Shown piece after piece: positions 32,419 to 32,535 of a stretch of DNA of 32,535 nucleotides. The notes under the pieces were generated by a model. It ran no database searches and was not told the origin of the DNA. It worked only from the letters and a program-made list of their open reading frames with translations. The first letter of the stretch is position 1, and every line of letters starts with the position of its first letter. The translations under genes and the position numbers were made by a program. This DNA is from Cyanobacteria bacterium SBLK (GTDB lineage Bacteria; Cyanobacteriota; Cyanobacteriia; Cyanobacteriales; Spirulinaceae), in contig JAGHZQ010000005.1 of assembly GCA_017746715.1 (NCBI GenBank), positions 1 to 32,535 of the forward strand, in the 5' to 3' direction.

Positions 32419-32535
32419 CTAGAATTCTGAAATGCCCAAACAACAGACTTTAGAGCCGACCAACCCATCCAAAAAGTAGGCGTAAGGGCCAGTTCAGGAT
32501 AAGGAAGGGAGGATAGAGTAAGCTGAAATTGAGAA

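Overview
The window looks like chromosomal DNA of a cyanobacterium, probably a filamentous one. The evidence is the very dense HIP1 octamer (GCGATCGC), a RuBisCO accumulation factor (Raf1), DUF928 and DUF1400 proteins, CHAT proteases joined to filamentous-haemagglutinin or MORN modules, a PEP-CTERM protein, and many short palindromic repeats of cyanobacterial type. No rRNA and no CRISPR array is visible.

Layout. 1-155: the tail of a TnpB-like transposon protein and a hairpin. 174-6814: ordinary genes, namely a DUF1400 alpha/beta hydrolase (-), argF (+), an FGE-type lipoprotein overlapping a GPH-family sugar symporter (+), and a sensor histidine kinase (+). 6815-9350: a repeat-rich stretch with a MITE-like element carrying 12-bp terminal inverted repeats and an 8-bp direct repeat, a small Cys-rich secreted protein, a poorly known small protein, and a decaying tandem family of very small genes. 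9351-14865: a 1473-aa secreted TPS/haemagglutinin-CHAT fusion (-), a related CHAT pseudogene that has lost its catalytic dyad, and an IS200/IS605 tnpA fragment. 15255-20350: a DUF928 protein (-), a large REC-PAS-PAS-kinase-REC hybrid (+), and raf1 overlapping it by 4 nt. 20846-23515: a MORN-repeat CHAT protease (+) followed by broken small genes. 23699-29138: an M1 aminopeptidase with HEAT repeats (-), a REC-histidine kinase (+), and an exbB-exbD operon (-). 29279-32535: a graveyard holding the 3' half of a tRNA-Ser, a broken phage baseplate J gene, an intact PEP-CTERM gene, an IS701-type transposase tail, a three-frame STAND/NB-ARC remnant and a truncated xisI.

How it fits together. The most distinctive theme is exported CHAT (caspase-like) proteases: two intact ones with different non-catalytic modules (a TPS/beta-helix passenger and MORN repeats), one wreck, and a DUF928 secreted protein between them. 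Target and partner are not visible, and no TpsB pore lies in the window. The second theme is genome decay around mobile DNA: the tRNA-Ser half followed directly by phage-tail remains suggests an old integration scar at about 29.3 kb.

All calls come from reading the sequence and from family knowledge; no database search was run.
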